Positions 28,181 through 43,100 of a stretch of DNA of 64,000 nucleotides are shown piece after piece. The stretch spans positions 458,495 through 522,494 of the forward strand of contig ML133414.1 of the NCBI GenBank assembly GCA_003864495.1, given 5' to 3'. The notes beneath the pieces were generated by a model that saw nothing but the letters and a program-made list of their open reading frames with translations, did not search any database and was not told the DNA's origin. Each line of letters opens with the position of its first letter. Position 1 is the first letter of the stretch. Both the position numbers and the translations under genes were made by a program. The DNA comes from Nemopilema nomurai. Taxonomy: Eukaryota; Cnidaria; Scyphozoa; Rhizostomeae; Rhizostomatidae.

Positions 28181-31100
28181 ATGGAGGGTTGTCCGAAGGT
28201 TTTGATGATAAGTTATGACACAAAAGAACCAGGTGGAGCTGATTTCAATGCCCCAATTGCTAGCGTAAGTATTAATCAAAATCTTGGTTATCAATTAGGC
28301 CAACTATGGAACCTAGCGTTTTGTAATTTATAAGCTACAATCAATTAGGTGCGGTGGAGGTATTGAAAGCATTTTTCTCTGCTGGGGCTTGAAATTTACC
28401 TGATAATTTTTTTCACCAATGTTGTTGTATTTTATGGTGAAAAGCACGACCCCTTAAGACAAACAAGGAAGCCCGTCAGGAAAGTTTAGGATGGGAACTG
28501 CTGCAGTGACACGACTGATGACTCACTGCTACAAATTAACCATGACTGTCGCAACGCAGTCCGTTTTGTTGTAATAAAAAAGAGTGACTGGAAACCTGTT
28601 AACTCTTAACTGCAGTTGAGGTATTCTAAGCCTGTTTTCTGAGCATGATTGAATTTCTGACCCATTCTGAAAGTGATGCTGGACTATTCAAATGGGATTA
28701 AGTCTCTAATGATGCAGGCTCTTTAAACAGTGGAATAGGGGATCTGTTCTTTGGAGAGTTGATAATGCTCAAGATCTTTTTATGACATGAGTTGTCATAG
28801 TAAGGGGAGAAGGAATGGTGTCTCTTGGAAGCAACTTTGTATATTTGCCCAGCCACAACAGTTTTTGATAATCTTCCTGAGATACAAAGAAATAATGTTT
28901 CCACTTTCTCTATTATTTCTGCTAATTGTTCTGAAGTTTTTAAATCTTTTCTAGTATATCCAAGACTTCTACCATGAGAACCCAGATGCATATAAAAATG
29001 AAATACAGCAAATTAACCAGCTAAAAAAGGTAAACATACAATGTATTTTTATATTAAATCTATTGATAGATTTGACTTGTAGTATGACATAGAGAACCAT
29101 GGAAATGTCATTAGAGCTAGTTATCAAAGCTGGAAGACTAGATATATAGTTGGATTATATATAGGTTGTTTTAAAAAATTTGCTAAAAGGCATTATTACA
29201 GATGGTGCTTTCAGCTTCTTTTTGAGGGACTTATTAGGCCCATATTTAAAAAGTCATGTATTGTCTACAGTATTCTAGTAAATGATAAGGCAATCTTCTT
29301 GCTTCTAAAGATAAAAAAGTTTTTACCAAATATTCTACTTGACAGTCATTTTTCTAGTACTAGATTTATCCATCACAATATCCTTGTACCCATCACTAAT
29401 ATTTTCCATTGAGGCTTAAGCTAAGACCTCTAAGATGCTTTTAAAAAAAGTTTCAGGTAACTGGTTTTGTCCAACATTAATTCAGTCAACAAAAATAATT
29501 GGATTTTAATGCATTGTTATATCATAGCTTGAAGGGTTGAATATTTGAAAAATCACATTAATATCCTTCATAGAATGGTGATCTTTATCAGCTCTAATTG
29601 AACATATGATTCAACAGATTCTTATTCAGCCTAGCTCTAGAATTTTTCCTTATTGTTTCTAGGATTGATAATGTTCCATTGCTTTATGAACTATTCAAAT
29701 TTTTGATGTTGTTTCAGAATATAACTAATGTAACAAGGGACAATCAAGGCTGCAGTGCATATAGAAAATACTATGCACAGCTTCAGTTTTTGCAGTCCAG
29801 GTTCCCCATGTCATTAGGCGGGGCAGCTGCCCTTCCTTTTGTATGGTGAGTTTTTTTAATTGTAGCTCAAATTGAGATTGGTTATAACACATTTCTATTG
29901 TTTAATCTTCAAAGAGATGGAGTTTTGCATGCAGAAAGCAAATGGTTTTTTAGTGTTAAAAGAAATGAAAGAGTTGAATTTATCTTATGATTTAATAACT
30001 CTTTTGGTTGATCATTATTTTGATTTTGTGTTTTATTAAGCAATTGGCAGGCTCTATGTATTAAAGAGAAGGTTATGATGAGTTGTTTTTTGCAGGTATG
30101 ATGTTTATACAGGTGATCCAGTGACCCAGAAAGATATCAGATTTGAGCAAGCTTGCATTTTATTTAATCTTGGTAAGGCAACAGCTTCTTGCGTTTCAAG
30201 AATGTCATCAATATTTAATGGTAACCTAGCAAAACAATACCTTCAAGCAGCAAGATCTAATCAACATTAATAGACCTGATCTTTGTAGAAAAATGTGCTC
30301 ATTTCTTACAACTTAATTTACTCTTTAAAATTTTTTCCTTATAGCTATGTCTAGTTTCCAATCCTTATTTGCCTTCTACTTTAATCAGCCTTGCATCATG
30401 AATGATGTTCTTTGTTATAATACAGTGTTCTATTTAGTATATATACCATCTGGCATATAATTAATCTAATAGGTATGTCACATTGAATATTTTTATCATC
30501 TTTAAAGGTGGACTGTATTCCCAACTTGGGGCTAATGAAAGTAGAACATCAGATGAGGTAGGAAGAATTTTGATAATATTTTAGCTGAATTTCAGTTTGC
30601 ATAGGAAAACAAAAGGCAAATTAAATAAAAACCAAAGAACATCAATTGATGCTGTTTGCCTTTCTTTTAGCAGTTTTTGGCAGATGTACACCTTTAAACT
30701 TGTTTTGTCATTGTATATTATACTATAAGCTTTTGTTGATATTCATTTCAAATTGCATACCTAAAATGCATGTCTTATTTGAAAGGAAATAGTAGTTCAT
30801 CTAAGATAAGGTACAAGTTATCAAAGATAAATATGTCTTGCAATATTCAGCTGTATGAGGTATATATATACATTCTTAATTTTGTTTTTTGAAATGAGTT
30901 TCCTTTTTTTAAGAGTATGAAAGTTGCCTGTACATATTTTCAATGTGCTGCTGGTGCATTTCAGTATCTGAAGGTATTTTTGTGGCAAATTAAGGAATTT
31001 TTTGTGAATTAAGAATTTTGAGTAAATTCCCTTGATTGTTTTATTTTGGCTGATCAACTAAAGACTACAGTTTTTTCTTTAACTATCTCTAATCTTCTTT

Positions 31101-34100
31101 AAGTACAACTATAGTGTTTTAAAACTTGAAGAAAAAAGCATACTGCAAGTGCATTATATAAAATTGGTTTTGAATAGGCTACACAGTGATTGTCTAGGCT
31201 TAGAGGAAGATAGATAGCATTGCTTGAATAACTAAGCATAGCAGTCAAAGTAGGATTTGAACAAGTGCTTTGTGGTACAGAACTTTGCAATAGCTAGAAG
31301 TAGCAGAATCAGGTGATAAGAATTTTGGTAGTAGTAGTACCCTCTAATATTTTCAGTCCGCATCTAGCTATTCATTTTACCAGCTTTTAGCCATTTTTCA
31401 AGATTTGCATACTCCAAGAGGATGTAAAAGTACTTTAGGTATGCAAAACCTTGTTTAGTTATATCTGTTGACTTTTCTTTCTTTTTTCTTGGTTTAGGAA
31501 AATTTTTCACTTGATTCATTCCCAGACATGGGTGGAGATGTCCTGGCTTTGAAATCAACAATAATGCTGGTTAGTCTGCTCTTATAGAATCTTTGTTTTG
31601 TTGATCTTATGACTCAAGGTATCAATTTGGAATGTGTTTTTATTCTCTTGACCACCCCCTTGGTTTAGAATGACTATATTATGTGGTAGCCCAAAGCACA
31701 AAACATTTCAAAGGTTTATGTTAGCACAAGCAGTTTACAAGAGATAATTCAAATTTTGTTTTTAAATTTATTGGAATTCAAAGTCTGGTCTATCATGTCT
31801 AAATGTTATGGATACTTAATGCATTGCGTTTTCATGATTTAAATTGTCCCAAGCTTAAATCATTTGTGCTCCTCACTGTGCTATAGCTTGTTTTTCATGT
31901 CTAAATGGTATAATAGCAGGTATCTGTCAATCCTAAACAGCTTCTGATAAATGCAAAATGCATCATTGTATCTCTGTGTATTGCAGTGTCAAGCTCAAGA
32001 ATGCTTGTTAGAAAAGTCAATAAGAGACAATCGCAAGAACACGCTGGTAGCCAGAATCAGTATTCAAGTAAGTGCACTCACCAGTCATAATTTGGGTGCT
32101 GTCTTCAAATTCACTCCCTTTTTTAAAAAGTTGGCGACTTTTCTTTGAATGTTGCTCGGAAGGCTTTTGTTTTTAAAGGAAATTTCTAATAACCCAAGCT
32201 CTTTTGTATTGCCTGTGCTTTCTTGAAAAATAATATTAGATTTACTGTTCTTCTTCATTTTTAAGCTGAAATAGCTTTGTCTTTCAAAAATTTCGGTAGG
32301 ATTTCTGACAAATACCAGCCCTTTAATTTCTTCTCTGTTTCCTACGTCTAGATAAAGGATTATTACCAAGATGCAGTCAAGCTCCTTGAAGGGAGTGGAA
32401 CCTCCGAAATGGGCTCGCAACTCCGGAAGGTGGTTTACCTCATTTTGTGTTTGGTCATTTTTAACCATTTCCGCTTTTTACTGCCAGTTTTGCTATTGCT
32501 ATCGGAAGTAGTCTAGCCCATGGCCGGATCGAGGTTGTCAGATTTTTAGAATTGAGTTTCCAAAGCATAACGCAATTATATTTACCATTATCCATCATTC
32601 TCCTCACCCCTTACAGGTCTCTCATTTCCCCTCTACGTAAACCCTATAAACATAGCTACTGACTGTGGCCGATCTCACAACCAATGCTACACTTCAATTC
32701 AATATGGAAGAAATTGTTAAGTCACTTTCACAGACCGTGAACAGGATGGTATTTAGGCACATATTCCGTGCCACACAAAATACAGCTCTCTTTGTCATGC
32801 AAATATCTTACCAATCTTGCCAATCAAAACTCAAGTTTTCGCATATTTTTTCCGACACGAAAAGTCTGTAAACACTATGTTAGATTACTCTGCCGAACAC
32901 TTGCTTGGCGCGGAAGAAAGTGTATGAGGCTTGAAGTTGCGAAGGAAAAGACTCCCAGCTTGCGTTTGTTCATTTCTGTTGTGACAGTTTTGCTCTTTGG
33001 AACTAACTGTGTTCTACTTGTGTTGTCACATGCTGCATGTCCCATTATCTTAGAGATATGCATTTGCTTGTGAAATGTTTGCCAAGCCTCCAAAGTTTGT
33101 ATTCTCATTTTTATCAGTCATGGACGAAGCACTTGCAGATGAAGATCAACATATATACAGCCATTGCATACGTGAGTTCTGTGTTTTATTCACCGTTGCT
33201 GGATCAAGAATTGAAGGGGAGGGGAAAAAGCTGCTTTGATGTTCAAAATGCTCAAATTTTTTAATTTGAATGTTCAAAAATGTTCAAATGAACAAATGTT
33301 CAAACTTGTATTTTGAATTTTTTGCGATGTACATAACCAAGAACTATAGAAATCATTCGTTATGTGAGAATGTTTTTTGGAAAAGTGGCAACAGAACTTT
33401 CATTTTTTTATACTCAGATATATATGTCAAATGAAGCAGATGCGGACAAGAAATTTGGAGAAAAGGTATGATAAAGCAGTTTTCATCATCCACCAAGACT
33501 ACTAAGTTACCCTTAAACAACAGGACAGCGAGTTAGTTAATGGACATTATTACGTTCTGTTTAAACTCTAGACAAAAAGGTATACTTTATAAAATTGATT
33601 TTCCAGGTGGCCTATTTGAAAGCTGCTTCAGAAAGAATGAATGAAGCGATGAAAATTACAAAGGTTCGTAGACTCTCGCCAATAATGTCGTTCGTCAAAG
33701 TTGTTTTTTTTGCAATGTAGATGAAATATTTAATCTTTAGAGTTTTCATACTAGATTAGTTCACTCCAATGTGATACTTAGTTTTAATTTGTTATTTGTC
33801 GACTTTCAATCCTTAGAATCAACCTGAACAGATCTTGGAAACGCTGCGGTTTTTGCAAGATGTCGTAGGAAACAAGTACGTAGCCAAATGATAATTTCCT
33901 TGATCTACAGATAGAACCCGCAAAATAGAAACCACTTCACAAGAAAGCTCGGCTGATACTTTTGAGAAATGCTGCTATCATAGAAAAGGCTTGTCAGCCT
34001 GATTATAGAAGGTTTCTTATGTATGTATGTAAAAATATTGAAATCATTTCAAAAAGGTTTCTTGTCCATATTAGAAGAAGCTTTCCAGCTTCGTCTTTGA

Positions 34101-37100
34101 TGAATGCCCTTTTATTAGGATACTTAACAGGCTGTTTTGAAAAACTGGTTGCTATTTTGCGAGCCCTTACTGTATGGGAAACCTTTTTGAGACATGGTGT
34201 TTAATGAACGATAGGGTGAAAGGAGCATTGTACCAACGTGCCGCTGCTTGTGCAATGACGCAGGAGGTGTTTGCGACATTATACCTGTCTTTTTGGATGA
34301 TACTAGTTTAGCTTTGTAACTGTCACTTGCCACTTTGAGTACGAACCCTGGTAGCCCCATTAAGTTGTTGTCATTTTGCAGGCTTGATGCAGCTGTGAAG
34401 GAAAATGATTTTGTTTACCATGCATTGGTGCCAGAAATTGACAAACTCCCGGAGATAAAAGGTACATTGAAATTGCGAAGATATATCTAATCAAAATAGT
34501 TAGCGATGCATTTAGCGCCAAGTGTCCAACGCTGCTTATGTTTTGGCCCTCTTTTGCATGGCTACTTCGAAAACTGTGATACATGACTATACAACATGAG
34601 ATTCATATAAGATCCACCTAAACTATATTAGACATATGCTAGAATGTCAGGAAGTAGCTACCCCACTTACTTGTTTTTCTTTACCGTTCCACGCTGTTGC
34701 ACGAGATTAAGGTTTCCCCGTTTCTATTCAATGCTTTTAGGAGTTTCCTTGGTAAAGGCGATGCCGTTCCAGTACAACGATGCAAGTGTTTCAGGACCGG
34801 ACATATTCCAAAGGCTGATTCCCATGAGAGCCCACGAGGCATCCTCACTGTACAGGCAAGAAGCTAGCCTGCTCATTCCATTCCTTTCGCCTTATTAGTG
34901 TCATTTAATGTCTCAATGCAGTTTGACTCAGATTCTTTCATTCATTTCCAGAGAAATATAAATATTTGTGTTGAGCATGTCTTTTCTTTTCAGCCAGACT
35001 AAAAAAGTTTCTACTGAAAAATAAAGCTTAGGCGCGAAGTGCAGTTTTCGCCTTTTATTTTTGAAAATGATACACCAATCTGCAGAATTTAAAGGCAAAC
35101 TAGGGCTGTAAAGATTCCGTTAGGAAAGGTTTTACAAATGCTGATTAATTTTGATTTTTGCACCGTATGACTCTCGATAAACTGGAGGACTGAAGGCCTG
35201 TTTTGTTTGATTATATCTGTTTTTGCAAGGTATCAACTGTTCAATTTATCCATGTTCTTCTAATGGAATTAATGTTTTTGCAATTTTTCTAGTGAAGAAA
35301 AGGCAGGACTTTTGAGAAAAATAACATCCGAGATTCAAGATAAAGATCTACATTTAAGGTAGGTGGACTGGGCAAGGTTTCCTCTGTGAACAACCGAAAC
35401 TCGTTCCTGAAGCCATGGGGTTATAGAAATCGAAAGTGGATTAATCGTCAGTTCAGTTGACTGTGTCGATGGAAGATACTATAAAGCATTGTGACCTGAA
35501 TAATTTCAACCATGAACAGCAAAATGTGATAAAATCAGCGGCGTTTGAACATTTATTGTTTCCAAAGCATGGTCTTTGCGGACACTGATTTCATGTCGCT
35601 GCTATAAAATTTTCATGATACAGACTTCAAGAAATACTTATTATACGTTTTTCAAGAATAGCTAGACGTCGCTTTTGAATTTGCAGTATTTCATTTGCAT
35701 AGACCGGAGGTGTTAGGCCCAAAGCCATTTTCCAACGATGACAACGTTTCTCTTTCACGATTCTAACCATGTTTGCGATTGGCGTTTCAGAAACATCTTT
35801 TTCTTGCAGTGAATCATTGTCATCAATGCACATCGATGACTTGATGAATCCTGTCGAGGAATCCATTCCTGGTACATAAACACGTCCTTTTTTCAACTCC
35901 GCATGATAATTTGTCCCATCTTTTTTCACTTTGTCTAAAAAGCTTTCAACAGAAAGCCTCTAGCTCTTGTTATCGTGTATGGTTGTATTTAGCAAAGCAT
36001 TCTGCACCTATGGAAGTAGATATTTATGTTTTCGTCGAACATCCACAAGGAAGGATTCTTTACTGCAACGCCTAGCTACAATCTCTCGTGTTCCGAGCCC
36101 TCTGTTTTCTTTTCTTTGCGTACTCCTTCCTTCTTTTGGGAAAGGTTGCCTAATTTTTCTGACTTATCTTCTCCTTAGAAAATTTGAGCAAGAAATGTAA
36201 AGAGCTCAGAGATGTTGATAAAATTGTTTCAACAACAGAGGATCAAATCAAAGGTATCAGTTACCTTAGTCAGTCATTTAGTTGATACCGTCCAACTCTC
36301 TTGTTCACGGGCTTTTTTTCTCAACTGACTTGAGCCAATATATTCTTCGTTTTTGAAAATAGAGACTTCATTTCTAAACATTTTGAAATTTTTTATTCCT
36401 AGAGCTGGCCATGCTATCAGAGGATTTCGAAGTGGTTTTCAATGAAATAGCTTCAGTGTTGAAAAATGAGGAAGAATTTGAACGAGATGCAAAGGTAGGT
36501 AATGTAGGTAGAAATGTAAGTAGCTTTATTCAAAGAGCTTTCAGATTTATAATGTATAGATATAATTTTGTAAAATAGCAGTTATTTCATTTTGATTTAC
36601 CATTGATACTCTCCAAAAAGTCATTTATTCAGGTGCTCATTCTCTTGAAATCAGATTCCTGGAATATTTGCCCATTTCATTATTTCGAAACATTTGTTCA
36701 AAAAAGTTCCAGGAATATTGTAAATTAATAGTAAATTAGTTTGTACTTTTCTTGATCTTAAGTCTCCCTATTCTGCTTCAAGCTAGGGGACACCGATCGA
36801 GGAACATCAAAAGAACTCGAAGACTTGAAGAAGGAATTCGCTCAATGCATTGAAGTTAACGAACAAGCTGTAAGTGTTAATGAATCATGAAATCTTTTGA
36901 GGGTCAATGATGATGTCAATAGTTCTGTGCACCTGAGTTCTGTATGCTAAGACGCCTATCTAAGAGGTTTCTTTTCTGTAATTAATGTCATCCGATGTAT
37001 TGAAGCACCTCTAATTTGAAAATCATTTAGTTTGCACCAATGTTATTGCATTTTCAACTCAGCATCTGACGTTCATTGCAGAGGAATACAAACATGACCT

Positions 37101-40100
37101 TGTGCAATCATTTTGAAGAGAGCAAAGAGATCGTTGAACTACTTTGCGGCCCGGACGTGGGGATTCTTGCAACGTTGCCTTCGCAAAACTTTATAGATGG
37201 TAATTATGAGAACACTTCTATCTTGCATGTCGATCGGTTAACCACGGAAGGCTTCTCTCTAATAATCAGCAACAACCACTTTTGGCAATTCTGTATAGTG
37301 ATAAGGTCGGGGTAGCTTAAGGTTTTAAGGTGCATGAACCGATTTGACCCCAGCTGATAGTTGGCTCCTGGCTCAGTCAGCTGAAACGAAGTATCTGGTT
37401 GAAATTTCGACACTGAAAGGAACTGGCCGTCCCAGCACACGATGCCGTGGTACATTACCCAACACCTTTACGCGGCTGACGTTATCTTTTACTTTTATTG
37501 TTTATTCATTTTTGTGATTAAGCAGATTTTTAGGGAAATGATGGTAATAAAGACGATGATATAAAGCACACCAATAGAGCCTTATCGTGCTATTATTCTG
37601 TGCTTTATTCCTGTTTGCAGCAATAATTGAATGTTTGCATGATATCTTGGTGGTGATGAATTATACATTAAGTCTGTTACGAACGGCTGCAGGGTTTTCA
37701 TGGAAACACGTTTTCAGATGTTTCATTTTTATTTTAGCCCCTATTGACGAGCCTGTCGTTCAAAGGATTAGAGAGCTACTCGTGAGTCGCTTAAATTTTA
37801 TCAGATTTAATTTGCAAGCATCGTGGTATCTCTTTCAAGTCTGTGATAATGCATGCCCCTCTTTGAAGGTGTTTGCAATGGACCTCTTTCAGAATAACCC
37901 TGTCTGTACTCGGTTATTGGACTGGAACCTGAGTTAAAAAATGCTAATTTGGGATCATATTGAATTTCTTCAAGCGCCATTCACTATCTAATTTTCTTCA
38001 ACGATGTCCTGTCGCTCAGAGCCTTCTAAACATCGTAGCGATTGAAAGTTGTGCCCAGTTTTTGCACCAGTTTTCTTTCTCGTTAGTTCCAATCTGTATA
38101 TTGTTATTTTTGCGTTTAATTCGGAAATTATTTTTATTATCGTTTGCTGTCTTTCATAAGTGTCATAAGTATGTCCATAATTGTGCATAAGTATTTGGGT
38201 TTTGCCATTCTGTGGTGCGTTTCGCTATGATGATTGAAAATTAAAAAAGTTGACTCTTTTTTAATTGAAAATCCCCACATCGTCCCTGCCTTTTTGCAGC
38301 TTCCCTAGTTCTTTTGCGCACTTTGCATTTTATACGTTTCTTATCAAAAGTAGATTATGGATTTGAATTTGCAATGTATTTGCATAAGAAATAGGTTTAA
38401 GCATTTAAGAACTGCTCATAGTTTTGAAAAGCCACGATGCCTTATTTCTTTGAACTATTTTTAAGGCTGCCGTAGAGAAAATGAGAAGTCAAAGAGCTGT
38501 CGTGGAGAAAAAGTTTAGAGAACAGGTTTGGGATCCAAGATATTGCGTTTATTTGATGTATTTTTTTTTCATGTTTTCTACCTCAAAATGTCTTTAGTCA
38601 GAGGGTCAAAAGCAAGGAATACCAAAAGATCACAACAACACGAAGCACTTTCAGCACAATAGCTTAACCGAGTTCATTTCCCATATCTTTCCAAATAACA
38701 TCTTGCGTCAATCTAAAAGTTGTAGTGCTTAGAATAGTCTTTCATCATTGCTCTATCTTTTTATTTCTCTGCATTGAAGACCGTCCTCTCTAAAAATTTA
38801 CGTCTCGAAAAAGAGGTGGAAAGAAATTTACGATTGATGTCGTTTTTATTTCTCAGCTGAATAAAGATGACATAACAAGTCTATTGGTGATCAAGGAGGA
38901 TGGAAACCAAGACAATTTTTTCAAGGATCAGTTGAAAAAACACGATGAAATGGTAGCCATTATTAGGCAGAATCTCAGTGCGCAAGACAACATTCTATTG
39001 TAAGTGTTCATCCCTGAATGTGGGTTCGTTTGCGCGAATTGCAAACTATTCTCATATACCATCGTTATTGCAAGGAAACCATGACCAGAGAAAAGCTCAA
39101 TAGGTTAAGTAAAGTTGGCTGATGAAAAATGCCTAGAGTGAGTGCGAAGGAGCTCTGCATGTCCTTAGTAGTAGCTGAGTGGTCAGCCTATTCAAAATGT
39201 AGTTTCTAAGAGGCATCAAAAGAGCTTCTGGACAAATATAAATATAATGTATCGAGTTTTTAAAGTAAGTTATCTTTTCCACTGAATTCGTTTGATGCAG
39301 TTTCTGCATTATGTTGCATAGATTTTATTATGTCCTTGTAATATCTATATTTTCTACGCTTTCAGACAATTAACTGAAGAAAATGCCAAGTATGCCCCAA
39401 CTCGAATCGCCGCTGTTGAAATAGCTGCCAAGTAAGTATGAAATTCCTCGATTAGCATGTCTGTAATAATCAGGGGTCGTTCGACATTGATTTCAATGTT
39501 TTGTTTACAAATTATGTGTCTATAGCTAAAGTTCACTATATACTGTAATAGTTAACTAATTTCCATGCCGATGCCATGTTTGGTATGTAGAACGCACTAC
39601 GCAAAGATTGGAGGAAAGAGTCAAACCGCATCTTCCCATGAGCATAATGAACAAAACCTCTAATGATTTCGTTGTTCCATTGTGAAACTTTGTACAATAT
39701 TATTTGTAAATACTCATCCTTTCATAACTCTAAAGACGAAGGGTAAAATTGTCCATGATTTGCTTGCTGGCTAGATTTTTGTTTGTTGAATAACCTCCAA
39801 CTTTGTACAATATTATTTGTAAATACTCATCCTTTCATAACTCTAAAGACGAAGGGTAAAATTGTCCATGATTTGCTTGCTGGCTGGATTTTTGTTTGTT
39901 GAATAACCTCCAACTTTGTACAATATTATTTGTAAATACTCATCCTTTCATAACTCTAAAGACGAAGGGTAAAATTGTCCATGATTTGCTTGCTGGCTAG
40001 ATTTTTGTTTGTTGAATAACCTCCAACTTTGGGCAATATTATTTGTAAATACTCATCCTTTCATAACTCTAAAGACGAAGGGTAAAATTGTCCATGATTT

Positions 40101-43100
40101 GCTTGCTGGCTAGATTTTTGTTTGTTAAATAATCTCCAACTGTTTTTGTTTGTTAATTTTTTAATTTCTAACGTTGTGTTGTTGAATTCTGTTTCAAGAC
40201 GAGATGCCCAGGTTCAAAGCTACATCAACCACGCAACGCTGTTCCAGGAAGTCAGAGAGAGGCTAGTGTAAGTGTGAGGTTGCTATCTGTATTCGAGGTT
40301 AACCTTGAAGGCTGCAGTGCAGTCTAGATTCACTTTCTAGACAACATTCTGCTTCAAAATTTGTTCACAGAATTGCACAGTATGTATATCAGACCAGCAT
40401 GTGAGTTGACAAGTTTGAATTCACATTTTTTTAAAGTTAGGTGGATGTTTACTATGATTGGTGGATGATTGTATTTCGCAACTTAGTTCATCGCTTTTAT
40501 GTTTTTGTTGATTTTTTTAATTATTTCGCAAACAGCCCTTCTATGTTTTTGTTGATTTATTTAATTGCCAGGCTCCTAGAATATTTTATCTCTTTTTTTT
40601 CTTGTATGAAAAGTTGCATTTTAAATAAATCTGTGAATGGAGATATATTAAGTTTCTTGGTCATTACTGTTTTGAACACTAATTTCAATAAAATACTCAA
40701 GTGGTAGTGGAAGTAAATGTCGCATTTATTTTAGGCGTGGCTTGAAGTTTTATCGTGATCTGAAGGAAACGCTAAAGGTATTGGAGAAGAAGGTAGCAGA
40801 CTTTTGTCGTAGGCGAGAGAAGGACAAGGAAAAGTTCAGAGAATTGAAGAAGAAAGAGGGTAAGGCTGATTTTGAGAGTTGATTTTCCAATTTGGAGAGT
40901 TTTCTTTTACACTAGTACTAACTTGGGTTATTCATTCAGGGAGTTATTTCATTTTAAGAAAAAACAGACTTCATACAAATATCACCAATTTACTAAGACA
41001 TTTGCCTAGAGATTCTGTAATGATTGACTGATGGATTGATTGATGGACCGATCATACAAAAGAATAATCTATAAACAGAATGCTGCGAACCAATTCAGAC
41101 CAAGTAGAGTGCCTGCAGTGATTCACATGTGATTTTTGATGCAGTTTCCTTATACAACTTTTATTTTGTAGGCCCTCCTCCGCGTCCTACAGCTGCGAAA
41201 CCTACGTTTGACCGCGCAGCTAAACCCTCTGGTGGCCACCCTGTCCCAGCTGCAACCCAGGACAGCAACTTCGCTCCCCATTTACAGACATATCAAATAC
41301 CGCCAAACCCAGGTAATTTTCAAAGGCCGCAGAGCCCCAATATGCCACCGGTTGGTCCTTATCAAAATATGCCTCCAGGGGCTGCAAGACCGCAGGTGGT
41401 TCCAGTTGCGCGGATGATGGCTCCCGGCACTGTCCCAATTACTGACATCTCCCGTGTTAATATTCCGACAATGCCTGTTAGTCAACCGGAGCTGATGCAG
41501 CCTCGGGTTCCAGGAACAATGTCTGGTGCAAACGTCCTGCAAAGATTTAATGTCCGGGCGCCCCTAGATTCCGTACCGTCTATGTTTCCTCCCGGCCCGC
41601 AGAATGACGAGTTTCGCCCGCGGTTTCCACTTGACACCGGTCTGCCACCAAATCAAGCACGTTTCTCAACATCCGGACCACTGCCAACTTTACAACCAAA
41701 TCCAGCCTTTCAACAACCAAGTTCAACTAACTTTTCGCGTCCCCATTTCGTCCAACCATCGCAAAACCAGCCTCTACCACGACCAGGACTGCCGCTCCAG
41801 GCCCGGATGCCGCAGCAAATGCAGCCGATGCAACATCCACATGGCCAAGCGAGACAACCTTTTTCTAATGACGTGAGTCAAATGAGAAGAGGGTCTTCCG
41901 AACAGGGACAACTACCATTCCCTACTGAACAACACGGGCAGCCGCCACGCCCAATGCTCCAACCCCAGGGGAGCCGCAGCTCTGACCTCCAGCCATTGCA
42001 GCCAATGCGGTTCCCTGGCCTCGATCAGAGGACACTGCCGCCTCTAGAACGGCCGACATTTGGAGGTCAGCCGCAAATCAACCGACCCCCAGACCCCAAC
42101 ATGATGATGCCTAGGAACGAATTTAGAACCCCTTTGCAACCAGTTCATAACTTAGATCAAGCACGTGGTCAATTTAATATGCAACAACCCCAACAGCAGC
42201 GATTACCGGCCGCTGCCCAACCACTGCCGGCCGCAGCTCACCAACCCTCTGGTTTTCAGTACAGGCCGCGAACCCCACAGCAGGTGATGCCCCAGGATAC
42301 AAGGTTTGCTTTTGAAATGCAGAATCAGATGCAAGGACCACAGAGAGGCTCTAGCCAGATTTTAGGACAGCGATTCGGGGGATACCCCGACGGCTTCATT
42401 TCGAGTGCCCAGCCAACGCATGGACAAGGAGCATTGTTTTCTCGTCCAATCAGCAGTGTGCAGCAGTTTGTGCCGGGTCAAGTTTCGCCAGACGACCGGC
42501 TGAGGTTTCCAGCAATGCAGCAGCAACAACAGGGGCCAGGAACGGGTCCATTGAGACTGCCAGAGCCATTGCTACCTGAAAGAGTGGCTACACGGCAGAA
42601 TTTGATGGACGCAGAAGACCATATTGCAATTAACAAGATAATATCCCTACAACCTATGCCTGCTGGAAACTATGTCCGACCGGCCCTTTTCCCGGAAAAG
42701 CAGCCGGACCAACAAGACCCGATGCGTGGTGGTGAGTTGCAACCGCCTGTCGAGCCTATGGGCAGCGCGATAGTTAGCAGTCGAGTGGGCCCCCAGTCTC
42801 AACATGTCGTATCTGAAAGCAAAGAGCATTGTCCTCCCCCAGCTAGGCCTGCTCACAATCAAGTCCCAGGGGGGTTCGTGCAAAGGCAACTTTCGGATCA
42901 AAGCATCGTTCAGCCGCGGAACCAGTATGCGTTTCAGGGACCAATGTCTAGTCCGGCCCCGGAGCGTTCTCAGCCAAGCTCTTTTCAGCCCGAACCCGAG
43001 CCATTGGCGTTTCAACAACGCCCTGTGGTAACTCAGGTAGTAAGTGCCCTAGAAGGGCTGGGAGCCTTGCCAACCGCTCCCCCCTTGGCCATCAGCTCCC

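Noticed and set aside
35627..35929. Minus-strand open frame of 100 aa inside PTPN23
   Set aside because: The plus strand here carries a PTPN23 exon (35810-35871) that joins its neighbours in phase. The minus frame is its shadow plus intron.
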